64,000 bases of DNA from Trematomus loennbergii (lineage: Eukaryota > Chordata > Actinopteri > Perciformes > Nototheniidae). Below the pieces are notes generated by a model, which saw only the letters and a list, made by a program, of their open reading frames with translations, did no database searches and had not been told where the DNA came from. The translations under genes were made by a program, and so were the position numbers. The DNA lies in assembly GCA_012861695.1 (NCBI GenBank), contig JAAOOA010000055.1, positions 1,207,712-1,271,711 of the forward strand, read 5' to 3'. This document shows, piece after piece, positions 1 through 23,814 of the stretch. The stretch's first letter is position 1. Each line of letters begins with the position of its first letter.

Positions 1-14
1 TCTAATGAGTTTCA

Positions 15-10023
<10,009 letters not shown>

Positions 10024-10234
10024 CTCACACACACACACATATGCTACTGCAGGCACATCGCTGTCACGTAGACACACACCATTTCACCCTCTTCCTTGTC
10101 TGTCATACACTCAACACACTCTTGAAGGGATCCATTGAAGCTAAAAGAAAACAACAATCATTTCACAAACAACTTTTTGGTTTTAAAGAACATTCGTATC
10201 CGGGATAACGATTCAGCTTCTCTCGGTACTCACC
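10024..10234 (-). promoter_or_regulatory. 5' UTR splice sites of the ptk2b-like gene, with short upstream ORF
   Basis: Upstream of the ptk2b start, a good acceptor (TTTTAG, exon from 10140) opens the exon that continues into the coding sequence. A strong donor (ACCG/GTGAGT, exon end 10234) closes an earlier non-coding exon on the minus strand. Between the acceptor and the main ATG, an ATG at 10135-10133 begins a 10-codon upstream ORF ending in TGA at 10103. It could lower translation of the main frame. The transcription start is not identifiable by eye. Confidence 0.5.
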
Positions 10235-10263
10235 GGTCTTGCACAAACTTCACGACCCAGCAC

Positions 10264-12000
10264 CCAGAAATGTAATGTCAGTCTCTAAAAGTGAACACAA
10301 GCCAGTGCAGGTAACACACACACAAACACATGTTATTTTGTAAAGTGTATATTTCGTTTTCTTTCTCAGGTTAAGGGACGATTTCTCCGAAGCTGCGTCC
10401 TGAAGAAGAGCTGCATCTGTACGCGAAAGAGGAAACGGTACTAACTTACAAACAAGGAAGTTGAAGAGCAGCACACAGAAAAACTGACAGGTCTGATGAA
10501 ACCGCCTCACCCCTCTCCCCCCCCTCACATGCAATGGCACAGTCCAGCATCAAAACCACAACTGTGCAACAGAACTTCCTCTTCCAAAAGTTATGATGCA
10601 GGTGAAAACTGGGGATTAAGACACTATTATTATATAATATAAGTACAGCATGAGCTAATAATGTACAGGTTTTACAATGTACAATTTGTTGCAGACATTC
10701 ATGATCATCACCACGTGAATCATACTGACTTTTGCAATATTTTCTGCTAACATGACGTTTTTGGTTTGAGTTTCCACAACTATTAGATAGATGGAAAATG
10801 TGGTACAGATATTAAACTCCCCATCAGGATTAATTGTAATAATGTCATAAGAGACAGGCGTTAAAACGGTGTGTTTCAGACAGAGTGTTGATCCAGGTAT
10901 ATTCAGACGGACAGTAAGAGAAAATAAAGTGTATTTTGAACATTAAAACGTGTAAATATGTTCAAATCAATCACAAAATAATGAATATTAACCTAAAAAT
11001 GAGCATGATATGTTCTGCCCAAAACACTGCTATTCATGAGTACATATAAGTGGTAGGTTTAAGCTAGATTAAATATAATTAAAAAGAATAATAAGGAAGT
11101 ATTTATGCAAAGCTGTTGCCTGGCAGTAGCTGAACCTATTGAAAGTGAGATGTACCCTGTGGTGACCATGAGGCTGTGGAAGGAAAATTCTTTACTTGCT
11201 TTCAGATTCGACCTCAGTGGTTTTGTTCTTCACATTCTGACTGTTAGCAAACTGGGTCACGCATGTAGAAAGAATATGTCTGACAGCAGTAACCACTGTC
11301 AGGAAAGTGTGGCCTCCTCACAAAACACAGGGTTGTTTCTATAGTCGAGAATTATGCATATGATTCTTCACACATCAAAGTGACACTTTTCGTATGAACT
11401 TACATCCTGTTATTCACAATGTAGACACGACCCATTCCTCTGAAAACAGCACGCTTTGCATTTAGCACAAAGCACTAATATCACATGTACGGTGACTAAA
11501 CATGTGGTGCAGAAAGCCCACGCACCATCATTACTGACCAATTTAGAATAATAATTAATAATGACCTTTGCACACATGTCTTTTGTTACAATACTACATT
11601 CTGTCTTCATGTTTTTCTTGATGGGAGTTAATTACCCGGCCGTGTCACTTACTAATATATTACACAATATTGTAGGACATGTTACTGACATAAGTTTAGT
11701 ATACAACTTTGCTATATGCAAAACCTATGACACAAACTTTCCTACAGATGGCGACACAGGCCAGTTTGTTGCAGTGGATAAAAGGCATTTATTCAATACA
11801 TTAATGATGTCATGCCCCTGCAGGCAAATGGAAAAATCGACTTAACACGCTGTTTGGTTAGGTACCACTCTAATAGAGTCAATAGTGGAATCATCACATG
11901 AATGGATAGGGAGTAATTCACATTTTGAAAGATTAAGAGATAACCTGATGCTTTTGAAAAATTGAAATTGTGTTAAGAGTTTCCTTTACCATGGATTTAT
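10264..12000. other. Intergenic stretch, no gene recognised
   Basis: AT-rich sequence upstream of the ptk2b-like 5' end. The open frames here are short, overlap in several frames and show no recognisable motif or splice-consistent coding pattern. Promoter elements of ptk2b may lie in the first few hundred bases, but I cannot point to one. Confidence 0.5.
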
Positions 12001-12009
12001 TCTTTAGGA

Positions 12010-13585
12010 AAATGGATGTGTCATCCGCAAATTGGGGGGAATAGGGCAACCCTGTAGAATACCACGTAAAACCTTAAACCTAGGGCTCATTCCAGGGTTC
12101 AAAGATACAGAACTATAAATGTCCGAGTAGAGCATCCTAATTATGTTGCAGAAATGTTCACCAAAACCCAGAAATGTCAGAGTTTCCATTAAAAAGGAAT
12201 GTTCAACAGTATCAAAAGCCTTGTAAAAATCCAGAAATAGTACGAGACCTTCAGTATCAATAAACTCCTGGTAATCAAGCATATCCAATATCAGTCTGGT
12301 ATGGTTATGAATACTTCTGCCCTTTATAAGGCTGATTGACATTCATCTATTAGTTGATTCAGACCCGAGTTTTACCTGTTAGCATAAACATGTGCTAAAA
12401 GTTTGTAATCATTACATAACAGGGTAATAGGTCTCCAATTATCCAACAAAAGATTATTTATATTTGGTTTTGGAATTAAGGTAATAAGGCCATGTTTCAT
12501 GGTTGGCGAAAGGTTTCCTGCTGAAATGCAATCTGTGAACGCCTTATAAAGCACTTCTCGCACATCTGACCAAAAACATTTATAAAACTCTATGGTTAAA
12601 CCATCCAGCCCTGGTGATTTGCCACCAGACATTTGCAGTAATGCACTATCTAATTCTTCAATTTTTAGTCCATCGTCCATATACTGTTTAAAAGAATAAT
12701 CTATTGTCTTTTTGAATTCTGTAATTTTACTAAAAAAGTTATCACAATTTTCTTTAGAAAACTTTGAGTTATATAAATTGCTATAAAAAAGTCTAATTTC
12801 TTCATTTATCTGGTCTTGATTTTCAATAGTGACATCATTAATAATCAGTTTTTGGATTTTCTTTTTCACTTGTCTTTGCTTTTCAAGATTGAAGAAATAA
12901 GAAGTGTTTTTCTCTCCTTGCTCAATCCATCGGGCTCTCGAACGAATAAAAGCTCCCTTTGCTTTTTCCAAATAAGTTGTCTAATTGAATTTGTAAATTG
13001 TTCAGTTGAATTTGCTCATCCAATGATAACTCAGCTTTAAGGCATACATTATTAATTGCACTTGTCATCTCTTGTTGTTTTTGTTTCTTTAACCTAGAAG
13101 AGTATTTACAGGATTTTATCGCAATCTGTCTCACACTAAATTTAAACCATTCCCATTTACTGAGAGATGACATATCCAAAGCCAGAGTTTCTTTTATCAG
13201 TTGTTTGATCTCTCTACAAAAATCTGCATTCTCCAAAAGACTATTATTGAATTTCCATATAGGTTTAAGATTGGACTGAAGTTGCATAGTAAAAAGGACA
13301 AAGAGAGGACAGTGATCCGTCAGAGGTGATGCTGAAATGTCACACTTTGAGACATTATTATAAACTAGTAGAGATTAACCAATAATCGAGCCTAGAGCAC
13401 TGACCATTGTTAGAAGAGTTAAACCAGGTATATTGTGACTTTGAGGGATTATTTATTCTCCAAACATCAGTTAAATTAAGTTTAGAGGCCAAGTGAATAA
13501 TAGAATCATTAAAATTATGACATTGTCCCCTTAAAGGAAGACGATCTAACCACTCATCAGGAACTACATTATCAGACGTTACGCA
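12010..13585 (-). pseudogene. L1-like LINE ORF2 fragment (endonuclease tail plus reverse transcriptase)
   Basis: Read on the minus strand from 13585, the translation gives the end of an APE-type endonuclease (block SRLDYWLIS, then LTDHCPLFV near 13310). A linker and the N-terminal reverse transcriptase blocks follow: SPGLDGLTIEFYKCFW, LITLIPKPN, NWRPITLLCNDYKLLA, GLVLFLDFYKAFDTVEHSF and ILQGCPIPPN. Frame changes occur near 12960 and 12345, and an in-frame stop is visible upstream of 13290. The copy stops just before the expected FADD motif and lacks ORF1, the first part of the endonuclease, the rest of ORF2 and a 3' tail. It is an inactive internal fragment of an L1-clade element. Confidence 0.85.
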
Positions 13586-13750
13586 TCGAACTGATGTTCA
13601 CAATCATGTTTATTTCATAATATTCATCATATTTTATGTTTAACTTGCCTCAACAACATTAAACAAAGTTCAAGCATACATGAAGCACTCTTCAAAAAGG
13701 AACAATCCTCCGTGTTTGAACCTCTTAAATCGCTGCATAGCCGATTTATT

Positions 13751-14365
13751 TGGACTGGATTATCCCAGAGAGGCTAAACATTCTTTATAACACAGTTTCA
13801 GATTTGTGAAACCTTTAATTCTATTTGTGAAAATACAAAAAAGAGAGATTTTAGTGCTTTTTCGCATCCTGGCCACATTAGACCAGGTCCTGATCTAAAA
13901 CCACTATACCTAGACTCATCAAATCTGGACTGGATTATCCCAGAGAGGCTAAACATTCTTTATAACACAGTTTCAGATTTGTGAAACCTTAATTCTATTT
14001 GTAAAATACAAAAAAGGGAGATTTCAGTGCTTTTTTACATGTAGACCACATTAGACCAGGTCCTGATCTAAAACCACTATACCTAGACTCATCAAATCTG
14101 GACTGGATTATCCCAGAGAGGCTAAACATTCTTTATAACACAGTTTCAGATTTGTGAAACCTTAATTCTATTTGTAAAATACAAAAAAGGGAGATTTCAG
14201 TGCTTTTTTACATGTAGACCACATTAGACCAGGTCCTGATCTAAAACCACTATACCTAGACTCATCAAATCTGGACTGGATTATCCCAGAGAGGCTAAAC
14301 ATTCTTTATAACACAGTTTCAGATTTGTGAAACCTTAATTCTATTTGTGAAAATACCAAAAAAAC
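13751..14365. repeat. Tandem repeat, ~173-bp unit, about 3.5 copies
   Basis: The motif TGGACTGGATTATCCCAGAG recurs at 13751, 13926, 14099 and 14272, giving periods of 175, 173 and 173 bp. Each unit contains an ACAGTTTCAGATTTGTGAAA block, and complete units end with ACCAGGTCCTGATCTAAAAC. The last copy is cut after about 90 bp. No coding frame persists through it. Confidence 0.9.
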
Positions 14366-14439
14366 ATTCCTAGTATGTTGTAAAACTACATGGCGACTAA
14401 ACAGATCTTGTATCTTGCTTATTTTCCCCTCTTAGGAAA

Positions 14440-14580
14440 GCGGGACACGGGATGCGAATTTCTTTGACACCGCCAGGCGTTGGAGGACCGGCGTGCCGTG
14501 GTGAAAGAGTCGATGCACGGGGATCAGATGGTGCTGTTCACCAAGGCCCAGGAAACGGAGGACAAGATGCTCACCAGTTC
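14440..14580 (+). pseudogene. GC-rich coding-like remnant, possibly a Harbinger Myb-like partner
   Basis: This short GC-rich island in AT-rich surroundings has an open plus-strand frame (EDRRAVVKESMHGDQMVLF, ending near KMLT). It could be the charged C-terminal part of the Myb/SANT-like protein that autonomous Harbinger elements encode opposite the transposase. A Harbinger transposase tail lies 0.6 kb away on the other strand. The match is by character and context only. Confidence 0.25.
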
Positions 14581-15176
14581 ATTTTATATTATTGTTATTA
14601 CTGTTATTATATAGTCTTGATACAACTGACACTTTATTTTATATTGATAATGTTATTTACATGTACAACTTCTATTTTATTTACATTAAAAATGTGAACT
14701 TCTATTTACTGTTAAACAGATCCTGTAGCTTGCTTATTTCTCCTGACACTTTATCTTTAGTGACCTGTGTAGCATCCTATACATCACATGTAAGTGATTA
14801 TTCTGATACCATCATGTTTCATCGGTTATAAACTGGCAAAGCTTTATTTGTCATTTATTTATCATCAATGTTGCAACCTTGTGGAGGAATGGCAGGGGCA
14901 CATACACAAATGATAATTTATATAATTTTAAATATTATTTGACCTAAAACTAAATGTTTTTATGATTGTCCTCTGAGGAGGACATGGGGATTTGCAAACT
15001 TTTAATTCCCCCCCCCATTTTACACAACACAAAATGGAGTCCACTATGGGCCGAAACTAACATGTATGTTTATGGCAGACGGATGCAGTGGGTCTCAGGA
15101 AGATAAATAATAACGGTGGGTTTGCTGCTGAGCCTATTTACTGTGCATACAACACACCTGGCACAGTTTATTGTTA

Positions 15177-15545
15177 TTATTTGCCACACTGTACACTATT
15201 GTAATGTTGCCTGTCTTGACTGGAAAATAAAAGAGAAACAAAAGCACTGTACAAAAGATCATCTTTATTGTCAAAATGTTTACAATTTACACGCTGTTCA
15301 GATGCCTCATAAAGCTGGGTCGCCGGTAAGGCAGTCCATTCGTCCCTGTACTCATTACTTTCACAAAGGTTATGTAATATGCAACATGCTGCCACCTGGA
15401 ATGTGATCTTGTCCATCTTGCAGTCGTTTCTTTTCATCAAGCACCGCCACCTGCCCTTCAGTCTGCCAAAAGCGTTCTCCACCACCACTCGTGCTCGGCT
15501 TGTTTTGTTATTGTACGCAAGTTGCTCAGGCTGCATTAACTCAGT
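15177..15545 (-). pseudogene. PIF/Harbinger transposase (HARBI1-like) C-terminal fragment
   Basis: The minus-strand translation contains SRARVVVENAFGRLKGRW, the conserved block around the third catalytic acidic residue of the Harbinger DDE nuclease. AACCILHNLCE follows, which is typical of the family's C-terminus. Upstream of about residue 20 of the open frame (from 15605) the homology stops, so the first two catalytic aspartates are missing. It lies 0.3 kb left of the giant tandem array. Confidence 0.85.
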
Positions 15546-15736
15546 TACAAAGCTGTATAACATGAGCACAAACAGCACAACTTCAGTCGACTCCATCTCC
15601 ATCATGTCTGAGGTCGGAAGGTAAACAACAGACGCCTAATGTACAGCGAGTGGGTGGGCGTCGCAGTATACGCGGGAAGTTTTTTTCTTCTTCTTCTCTT
15701 GTTTTGCAGCGGATTGCAAACAACTTTAAGGTGCAT

Positions 15737-15830
15737 CCCGTTTGAATTGTGCCACGAATTACACATATGATGTTTGTCAATTGAAAAGATAATTTTGCAA
15801 GTCAAAAAAAAAAAATGTGTCGTAAAACTG
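15737..15830 (+). repeat. Left inverted-repeat arm flanking the array
   Basis: From CCCGTTTGAATTGTGCCA to CGTAAAACTG this ~94-bp segment matches the reverse complement of 55452-55545, with a few mismatches and small gaps. A TTCTTC-rich stretch and a GGTGGGCG motif lie just outside both arms, so the related region may extend to about 15640. The array begins 29 bp inside this arm. Confidence 0.8.
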
Positions 15831-15858
15831 AAGTAACACATTTGTTTGTGTGAAACCA

Positions 15859-16529
15859 GCTCCGTTCCTGTACTCAACCCTCTGAAGATGGTGTCATTGT
15901 GGCGTCACCCTCCCCAGCCAGAGCTGATTGACAGTGTTGATGATCTTCCCTGCGCCAAGTATTTTCATCTGGAAGCCAGAAAATGACAATTTGATGGGAC
16001 GGCTGAGGAACAACTACACTCTGCCGTGTATTGACGGCTGTGCTCAGCCTCAATTGCCTCTGCTGGTGTTGGTAGGCCTCGTGTGATTGTCGGCATCACC
16101 GGACAGTACTACTTGCTGTCTTCAAGGCTCTGCTGCAAAGTCTGCCGGAAGAGGTGGTATGCCGACAACCCATCCTGGCTGGAAAAGCTCCCCAAGAGGT
16201 TCACCAACCTGCTGCCAGCAGTACTGACTTACAAGAAAGCCATCTGTAAGTCGGTACTGGACGAGCTCAGGCGCACCGGTAAGTCACCCACTGATATGGC
16301 AAAGCAGATCACGGAGATGATGCACCTGATATATGAACGGGCTGACCTGGCGTACCTCCTCAGCTGTAAGAACATCATGGATGGTGAGGAAGGAAAGTAC
16401 GACCAGAAGACAATTACCCAGTTCCTTCGGCAATTGTCTCCCTTTGGAGAGTATGGGGACTCTGATGGCTGGAACGGGATCTCTGTGTCTGCACACTACC
16501 TGACAGACTGCCTCCTGTGTGTCTGTTAA
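15859..16529 (+). pseudogene. Array gene copy 1 (5'-truncated; only the end of exon 4)
   Basis: The first copy begins inside exon 4 at the left array border, so promoter, exons 1-3 and the poly-proline tract are absent. It has the short 14-base-deleted form of the hotspot and lacks one A near 16051 (CCTCAATTG rather than CCTCAAATTG), which breaks the upstream frame again. From 16083 the C-terminal domain is open to TAA at 16529. It carries Ile for the usual Lys (HLIYERAD) and has lost the AATAAA signal (TTATAAAAAGATG). Confidence 0.85.
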
Positions 16530-17877
16530 TGCCAAATTGTCATCCTTTCTGTTGTTTATAAAAAGATGTTTTCTTGATTCATATCTACATGTCTCATTCA
16601 TAAGTAAATGATTTATACTACATGGTCCATATCTTAAATATAAATAATACCTTCTGAGTTTTTCTTTATATTTAAATAAATATAAACACAATAACAGTTA
16701 CTATAACACATTAGGATAAGATGTTTTCTTGATTAATATATACATGTCTCATTCATAAGTAAATGATTTATACTACATGGTCCATATCTTAAATATAAAT
16801 AATACCTTCTGAGTTTTTCTTTTGAAGGTAATAAATAAATATAAACACAATACAGTTACTATAACACATTAGGATTCACATTTCTTGATTCATAGATAGC
16901 TCTTTATCTTTGATAATGTATCACAGACTTTGCCCCAACCGGGTGTCGAACCTGCGAACAGAAGAAATCTCAGCTGGCTAAGACGGCGGTTCACAGCTTC
17001 AGTAATGCTGCAATTTTATTGGCTGTCCTAAGCACGTCTCGCATTGGCTGTCACTCTATGCCACCTAAGCACGTCTCGCATTGGCTGTCACTCTATGCCA
17101 CCTAAGCACGTCTTCCCTCTGCGGGGGAAATGTTTGCGAAAAACGTGTATGAAATGTCCGAAAACGGACCAATGTCTGTGATTCTATAGATTTATCAGTC
17201 CAGAAACGGGACATTTATCTGTTCCAGCCCAGAACCTCCACCCCGCTGCGGGACCCGTGGTATTATAATAATATATTATATATATATATTATAATTTAGT
17301 TGAATTAAGAGTGCGAGTCTCTACATTAGGTTAGTTATTATAGCTTTATTTCTTTATAATTATTAAATATAAAACACAGAATTTGTGTGACTATATTAAA
17401 CTGCCTCTGGCAGTGTGCATTCATTGTTTTGAAATTAGAGTAGATGTCTTAGATATTATATTATTATTACAGTTATTACTCAATCAGCAAAAAAAATAAT
17501 TATTTAACAATAATAATATAATATCTAACACATCCACTATAATTTAAAACATTTAAATTCACAGTGCCAGAGGCTGTTTTCGAACCCTGGCTTTCCACAC
17601 CAAGGGGCGACACTTATCTACCAACACCACCCTTTGGCCTAAAGCTCATTAAACATAAGTCTTATTTATACTGCAGTAACGGGACCTTTTCCTTTCTTTT
17701 CTCCGTCAAAAATTAACAAACGACCCCTCAAATAGCATCTACAGATCAAGACGAAGCTAATGGAAGTACTCCCGGAGACCTAGCGTGGGAAGACATGTTT
17801 GGATTATTTCATGATTTTTTAATGGAAGCAACAAACCAGTCCCATTCATTCTCTATGGCACTGTTGAACCAGAGCCG

Positions 17878-20169
17878 ATGTCATATATATTTGGCCGCTT
17901 CTTTTCAACTCTGGACATTACGACCAAATTATAAGGTAAGTTAAGTTATATTAACATGAATTAACAGAGAAGCGACATGTAATGTTATGTTATCTGGGCT
18001 TTGTCTGACGTGTTTTAGTTTAAATATAAAATAAAATACGCTATAAAGTGGTCCGTGTTTCCTACGTGTATCGAGTCTAACGGTACTTTGGGATGAATTA
18101 CATTGTTAATGTAAAGTTAATTCAACTTAAGCCGCTTAAAGTTCATGTGGTAGGATTTCTGTGTGAGTTTATTGTGTTTTTGTTGACTTGGTGAGGCGCA
18201 ATTACCGCGAGTTACTTGTGGCGAAATCCTCCGTGCGCGTTTACATTAATGTATATTTAAATATATAAATTAACGCTAACTACCATGTAAGATTACCATT
18301 AACTCCCGTATTATTTTCCAATAAACCGGGGTTAGATATACTAACCCATCACTGTTACAAAACACAGCGTGGGACAAGTTAACAGCAGTTTACTTTTGGA
18401 TAAAAAAGTATTATGTATATTCAGCTGTGCCGTTGCCCAGACGGGGTTAAATATACATAATAGATGCAGACACACACACACACACTGCTAAACACCAGAA
18501 CTGTTGAAACCACATCCATAACATTCATCTACTACTTAGTAATTATTTATCTAATATATCATTCAGCCTTGGTTGAGCTCCCTTGTTAGTTAAAAGGGTT
18601 TGACCCATGGGGGAGGGGTAATGGAAGTGTAAATAGTTTCAACAAACACACAGCTCCAGACATACAGGAACAAAGATCAACAATATCTGATCCAAAGTAA
18701 AATAGCACTACATATATCATAGCACAATGTGAATGTGCAGACAGTTAAAGTCTGCTCTCTATTAGACCCCACCTGTGAACATCATTAACTCACTGATATA
18801 TATTTTCTTCTTGACAGATCAAATGCAAAAATCTTTTGGCTATCCCTCCATGCAGCCCCTGCTCTTCCTGTAAAGAGACTTGTGCCCTACCAAAGGAGCT
18901 GATGTTTCTGATGCCGGAACCATCCGCCCCAACACCAACAGAGACCAACATCACTGTTCCAGGTGTGTATATGTTTGACTCTTTGCACCTGTACAGTTTG
19001 CTGACTACAGTGAAGATGCTAAGCGTCATACAACATTATTTCTTTATTTTACTGTTGATAATAATGACATGTTTTAATATTTTCTATAGTGGCTCCTGAG
19101 ATTTCTGCAGAGCCCTGTCAACCGACACTGCATCCACCAGCTGCACCAACACAAAGTGAGTAATAATAACAATACATCACATTTTTGAGGCACCTTCAAG
19201 TGTTTGAATGTTTCTCATTTGGATGTGTACTTGCTAGAAATCATTTTTCACAAAATCACACACACACACAATATCGTAATTATTTGCCATGTGTTTTTAT
19301 TATTGTCTGCCTAGGTCAGCCATTACCCAGGCCATCAACGGTCCCAGCTGTCCTCCTCCTCCTCCTCCCCTCCCCTCCTCCTCCTCCTCCTCCTCCTCAG
19401 CTTCCTGCCTACAACCAGGATGTCAGTCAGTGGAACTGTTCGCCTCAGCAGAGGACCTGGATGAAGACGGAGCTGGAATCCATGGGGCTCTGGCCAAGCT
19501 CCGTTCCTGTACTCAACCCTCTGAAGATGGTGTCATTGTGGCGTCACCCTCCCCAGCCAGAGCTGATTGACAGTGTTGATGATCTTCCCTGCGCCAAGTA
19601 TTTTCATCTGGAAGCCAGAAAATGACAATTTGATGGGACGGCTGAGGAACAACTACACTCTGCCGGTGTATTGACGGCTGTGCTCAGCCTCAAATTGCCT
19701 CTGCTGGTGTTGGTAGGCCTCGTGTGATTGTCGGCATCACCGGACAGTACTACTTGCTGTCTTCAAGGCTCTGCTGCAAAGTCTGCCGGAAGAGGTGGTA
19801 TGCCGACAACCCATCCTGGCTGGAAAAGCTCCCCAAGAGGTTCACCAACCTGCTGCCAGCAGTACTGACTTACAAGAAAGCCATCTGTAAGTCGGTACTG
19901 GACGAGCTCAGCGCACCGGTAAGTCACCCACTGATATGGCGAAGCAGATCACGGAGATGATGCACCTGAAATATGAACGGGCTGACCTGGCGTACCTCCT
20001 CAGCTGTAAGAACATCATGGATGGTGAGGAAGGAAAGTACGACCAGAAGACAATTACCCAGTTCCTTCGGCAATTGTCTCCCTTTGGAGAGTATGGGGAC
20101 TCTGATGGCTGGAACGGGATCTCTGTGTCTGCACACTACCTGACAGACTGCCTCCTGTGTGTCTGTTAA
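17878..20169 (+). pseudogene. Array gene copy 2 (multiple frameshifts)
   Basis: Exons 17878-17935, 18818-18962, 19090-19155 and 19315-20169. Relative to copy 5 it lacks one T in exon 1 and one C in exon 2 (GTGCCCTACC). It has a disordered CCT tract with CCCC runs, the 14-base-deleted hotspot at ~19598, one extra G near 19665 and one missing G near 19911. Splice sites are kept. It lacks the 88-bp exon-1 segment. It cannot encode the full protein as written. Confidence 0.85.
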
Positions 20170-21518
20170 TGCCAAATTGTCATCCTTTCTGTTGTTTATA
20201 ATAAAGATGTTTTCTTGATTCATATCTACATGTCTCATTCATAAGTAAATGATTTATACTACATGGTCCATATCTTAAATATAAATAATACCTTCTGAGT
20301 TTTTCTTTATATTTAAATAAATATAAACACAATAACAGTTACTATAACACATTAGGATAAGATGTTTTCTTGATTAATATATACATGTCTCATTCATAAG
20401 TAAATGATTTATACTACATGGTCCATATCTTAAATATAAAAATACCTTCTGAGTTTTTTCTTTGAAGGTAATAAATAAATATAAACACAATAACAGTTAC
20501 TATAACACATTAGGATTCACATTTCTTGATTCATAGATAGCTCTTTATCTTTGATAATGTATCACAGACTTTGCCCCAACCGGGTGTCGAACCTGCGAAC
20601 AGAAGAAATCTCAGCTGGCTAAGACGGCGGTTCACAGCTTCAGTAATGCTGCAATTTTATTGGCTGTCCTAAGCACGTCTCGCATTGGCTGTCACTCTAT
20701 GCCACCTAAGCACGTCTCGCATTGGCTGTCACTCTATGCCACCTAAGCACGTCTTCCCTCTGCGGGGGAAATGTTTGCGAAAAACGTGTATGAAATGTCC
20801 GAAAACGGACCAATGTCTGTGATTCTATAGATTTATCAGTCCAGAAACGGGACATTTATCTGTTCCAGCCCAGAACCTCCACCCCGCTGCGGGACCCGTG
20901 GTATTATAATAATATTATATATATATATTATAATTTAGTTGAATTAAGAGTGCGAGTCTCTACATTTAGGTTAGTTATTATAGCTTTATTTCTTTTATAA
21001 TTATTAAATATAAACACAGAATTTGTGTGACTATATTAAACTGCCTCTGGCAGTGTGCATTCATTGTTTTGAAATTAGAGTAGATGTCTTAGATATTATA
21101 TTATTATTACAGTTATTACTCAATCAGCAAAAAAAATAATTATTTAACAATAATAATATAATATCTAACACATCCACTATAATTTAAAACATTTAAATTC
21201 ACAGTGCCAGAGGCTGTTTTCGAACCCTGACTTTCCACACCAAGGGGCGACACTTATCTACCAACACCACCCTTTGGCCTAAAGCTCATTAAACATAAGT
21301 CTTATTTATACTGCAGTAACGGGACCTTTTCCTTTCTTTTTCTCCGTCAAAAATTAACAAACGACCCCTCAAATAGCATCTACAGATCAAGACGAAGCTA
21401 ATGGAAGTACTCCCGGAGACCTAGCGTGGGAAGACATGTTTGGATTATTTCATGATTTTTTAATGGAAGCAACAAACCAGTCCCATTCATTCTCTATGGC
21501 ACTGTTGAACCAGAGCCG

Positions 21519-23814
21519 ATGTCATATATATTTGGCCGCTTCTTTTTCAACTCTGGACATTACGACCAAATTATAAGGTAAGTTAAGTTATATTAACATG
21601 AATTAACAGAGAAGCGACATGTAATGTTATGTTATCTGGGCTTTGTCTGACGTGTTTTAGTTTAAATATAAAATAAAAATACGCTATAAAGTGGTCCGTG
21701 TTTCCTACGTGTATCGAGTCTAACGGTACTTTGGGATGAATTACATTGTTAATGTAAAGTTAATTCAACTTAAGCCGCTTAAAGTTCATGTGGTAGGATT
21801 TCTGTGTGAGTTTATTGTGTTTTTGTTGACTTGGTGAGGCGCAATTACCGCGAGTTACTTGTGGCGAAATCCTCCGTGCGCGTTTACATTAATGTATATT
21901 TAAATATATAAATTAACGCTAACTACCATGTAAGATTACCATTAACTCCCGTATTATTTTCCAATAAACCGGGGTTAGATATACTAACCCATCACTGTTA
22001 CAAAACACAGCGTGGGGACAAGTTAACAGCAGTTTACTTTTGGATAAAAAAGTATTATGTATATTCAGCTGTGCCGTTGCCCAGACGGGGTTAAATATAC
22101 ATAATAGATGCAGACACACACACCACACACTGCTAAACACCAGAACTGTTGAAACCACATCCATAACATTCATCTACTACTTAGTAATTATTTATCTAAT
22201 ATATCATTCAGCCTTGGTTGAGCTCCCTTTGTTAGTTAAAAGGGTTTGACCCATGGGGGAGGGGTAATGGAAGTGTAAATAGTTTCAACAACACACAGCT
22301 CCAGACATACAGGAACAAAGATCAACAATATCTGATCCAAAGTAAAATAGCACTACATATATCATAGCACAATGTGAATGTGCAGACAGTTAAAGTCTGC
22401 TCTCTATTAGACCCACCTGTGAACATCATTAACTCACTGATATATATTTTCTTCTTGACAGATCAAATGCAAAAATCTTTTGGCTATCCCTCCATGCAGC
22501 CCCTGCTCTTCCTGTAAAGAGACTTGTGCCCCTACCAAAGGAGCTGATGTTTCTGATGCCGGAACCATCCGCCCCAACACCAACAGAGACCAACATCACT
22601 GTTCCAGGTGTGTATATGTTTGACTCTTTGCACCTTGTACAGTTTGCTGACTACAGTGAAGATGCTAAGCGTCATACAACATTATTTCTTTATTTTACTG
22701 TTGATAATAATGACATGTTTTAATATTTTCTATAGTGGCTCCTGAGATTTCTGCAGAGCCCTGTCAACCGACACTGCATCCACCAGCTGCACCAACACAA
22801 AGTGAGTAATAATAACAATACATCACATTTTTGAGGCACCTTCAAGTGTTTGAATGTTTCTCATTTGGATGTGTACTTGCTAGAAATCATTTTTCACAAA
22901 ATCACACACACACAATATCGTAATTATTTGCCATGTGTTTTTATTTATTGTCTGCCTAGGTCAGCCATTACCCAGGCCATCAACGGTCCCCAGCTGTCCT
23001 CCTCCTCCTCCTCCTCCTCCTCCTCCTCCTCCTCCTCCTCCTCAGCTTCCTGACCTACAACCAGGATGTCAGTCAGTGGAACTGTTCGCCTCAGCAGAGG
23101 ACCTGGATGAAGACGGAGCTGGAATCCATGGGGCTCTGGCCAAGCTCCGTTCCTGTACTCAACCCTCTGAAGATGGTGTCATTGTGGCGTCACCCTCCCC
23201 AGCCAGAGCTGATTGACAGTGTTGATGATCTTCCCTGCGCCAAGTATTTTCATCTGGAAGCCAGAAAATGACAATTTGATGGGACGGCTGAGGAACAACT
23301 ACACTCTGCCGTGTATTGACGGCTGTGCTCAGCCTCAAATTGCCTCTGCTGGTGTTGGTAGGCCTCGTGTGATTGTCGGCATCACCGGACAGTACTACTT
23401 GCTGTCTTCAAGGCTCTGCTGCAAAGTCTGCCGGAAGAGGTGGTATGCCGACAACCCATCCTGGCTGGAAAAGCTCCCAAGAGGTTCACCAACCTGCTGC
23501 CAGCAGTACTGACTTACAAGAAAGCCATCTGTAAGTCGGTACTGGACGAGCTCAGGCGCACCGGTAAGTCACCCACTGATATGGCAAAGCAGATCACGGA
23601 GATGATGCACCTGAAATATGAACGGGCTGACCTGGCGTACCTCCTCAGCTGTAAGAACATCATGGATGGTGAGGAAGGAAAGTACGACCAGAAGACAATT
23701 ACCCAGTTCCTTCGGCAATTGTCTCCCTTTGGAGAGTATGGGGACTCTGATGGCTGGAACGGGATCTCTGTGTCTGCACACTACCTGACAGACTGCCTCC
23801 TGTGTGTCTGTTAA
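21519..23814 (+). pseudogene. Array gene copy 3
   Basis: Exons 21519-21577, 22462-22607, 22736-22801 and 22960-23814. Exons 1-3 are in frame and the poly-proline run has 15 CCT codons. Exon 4 has an extra A just after the tract (CTTCCTGACCTAC, ~23052), the 14-base-deleted hotspot near 23250 and one missing C near 23477. No 88-bp segment in exon 1. Broken in three places in exon 4. Confidence 0.85.

Noticed and set aside
22526..22723. 65-residue plus-strand frame (MPLPKELMFLM...) read as its own gene in each unit
   Set aside because: It is exon 2 running on into intron 2. The GT donor at 22608 and phase-compatible exon 3 explain it better.
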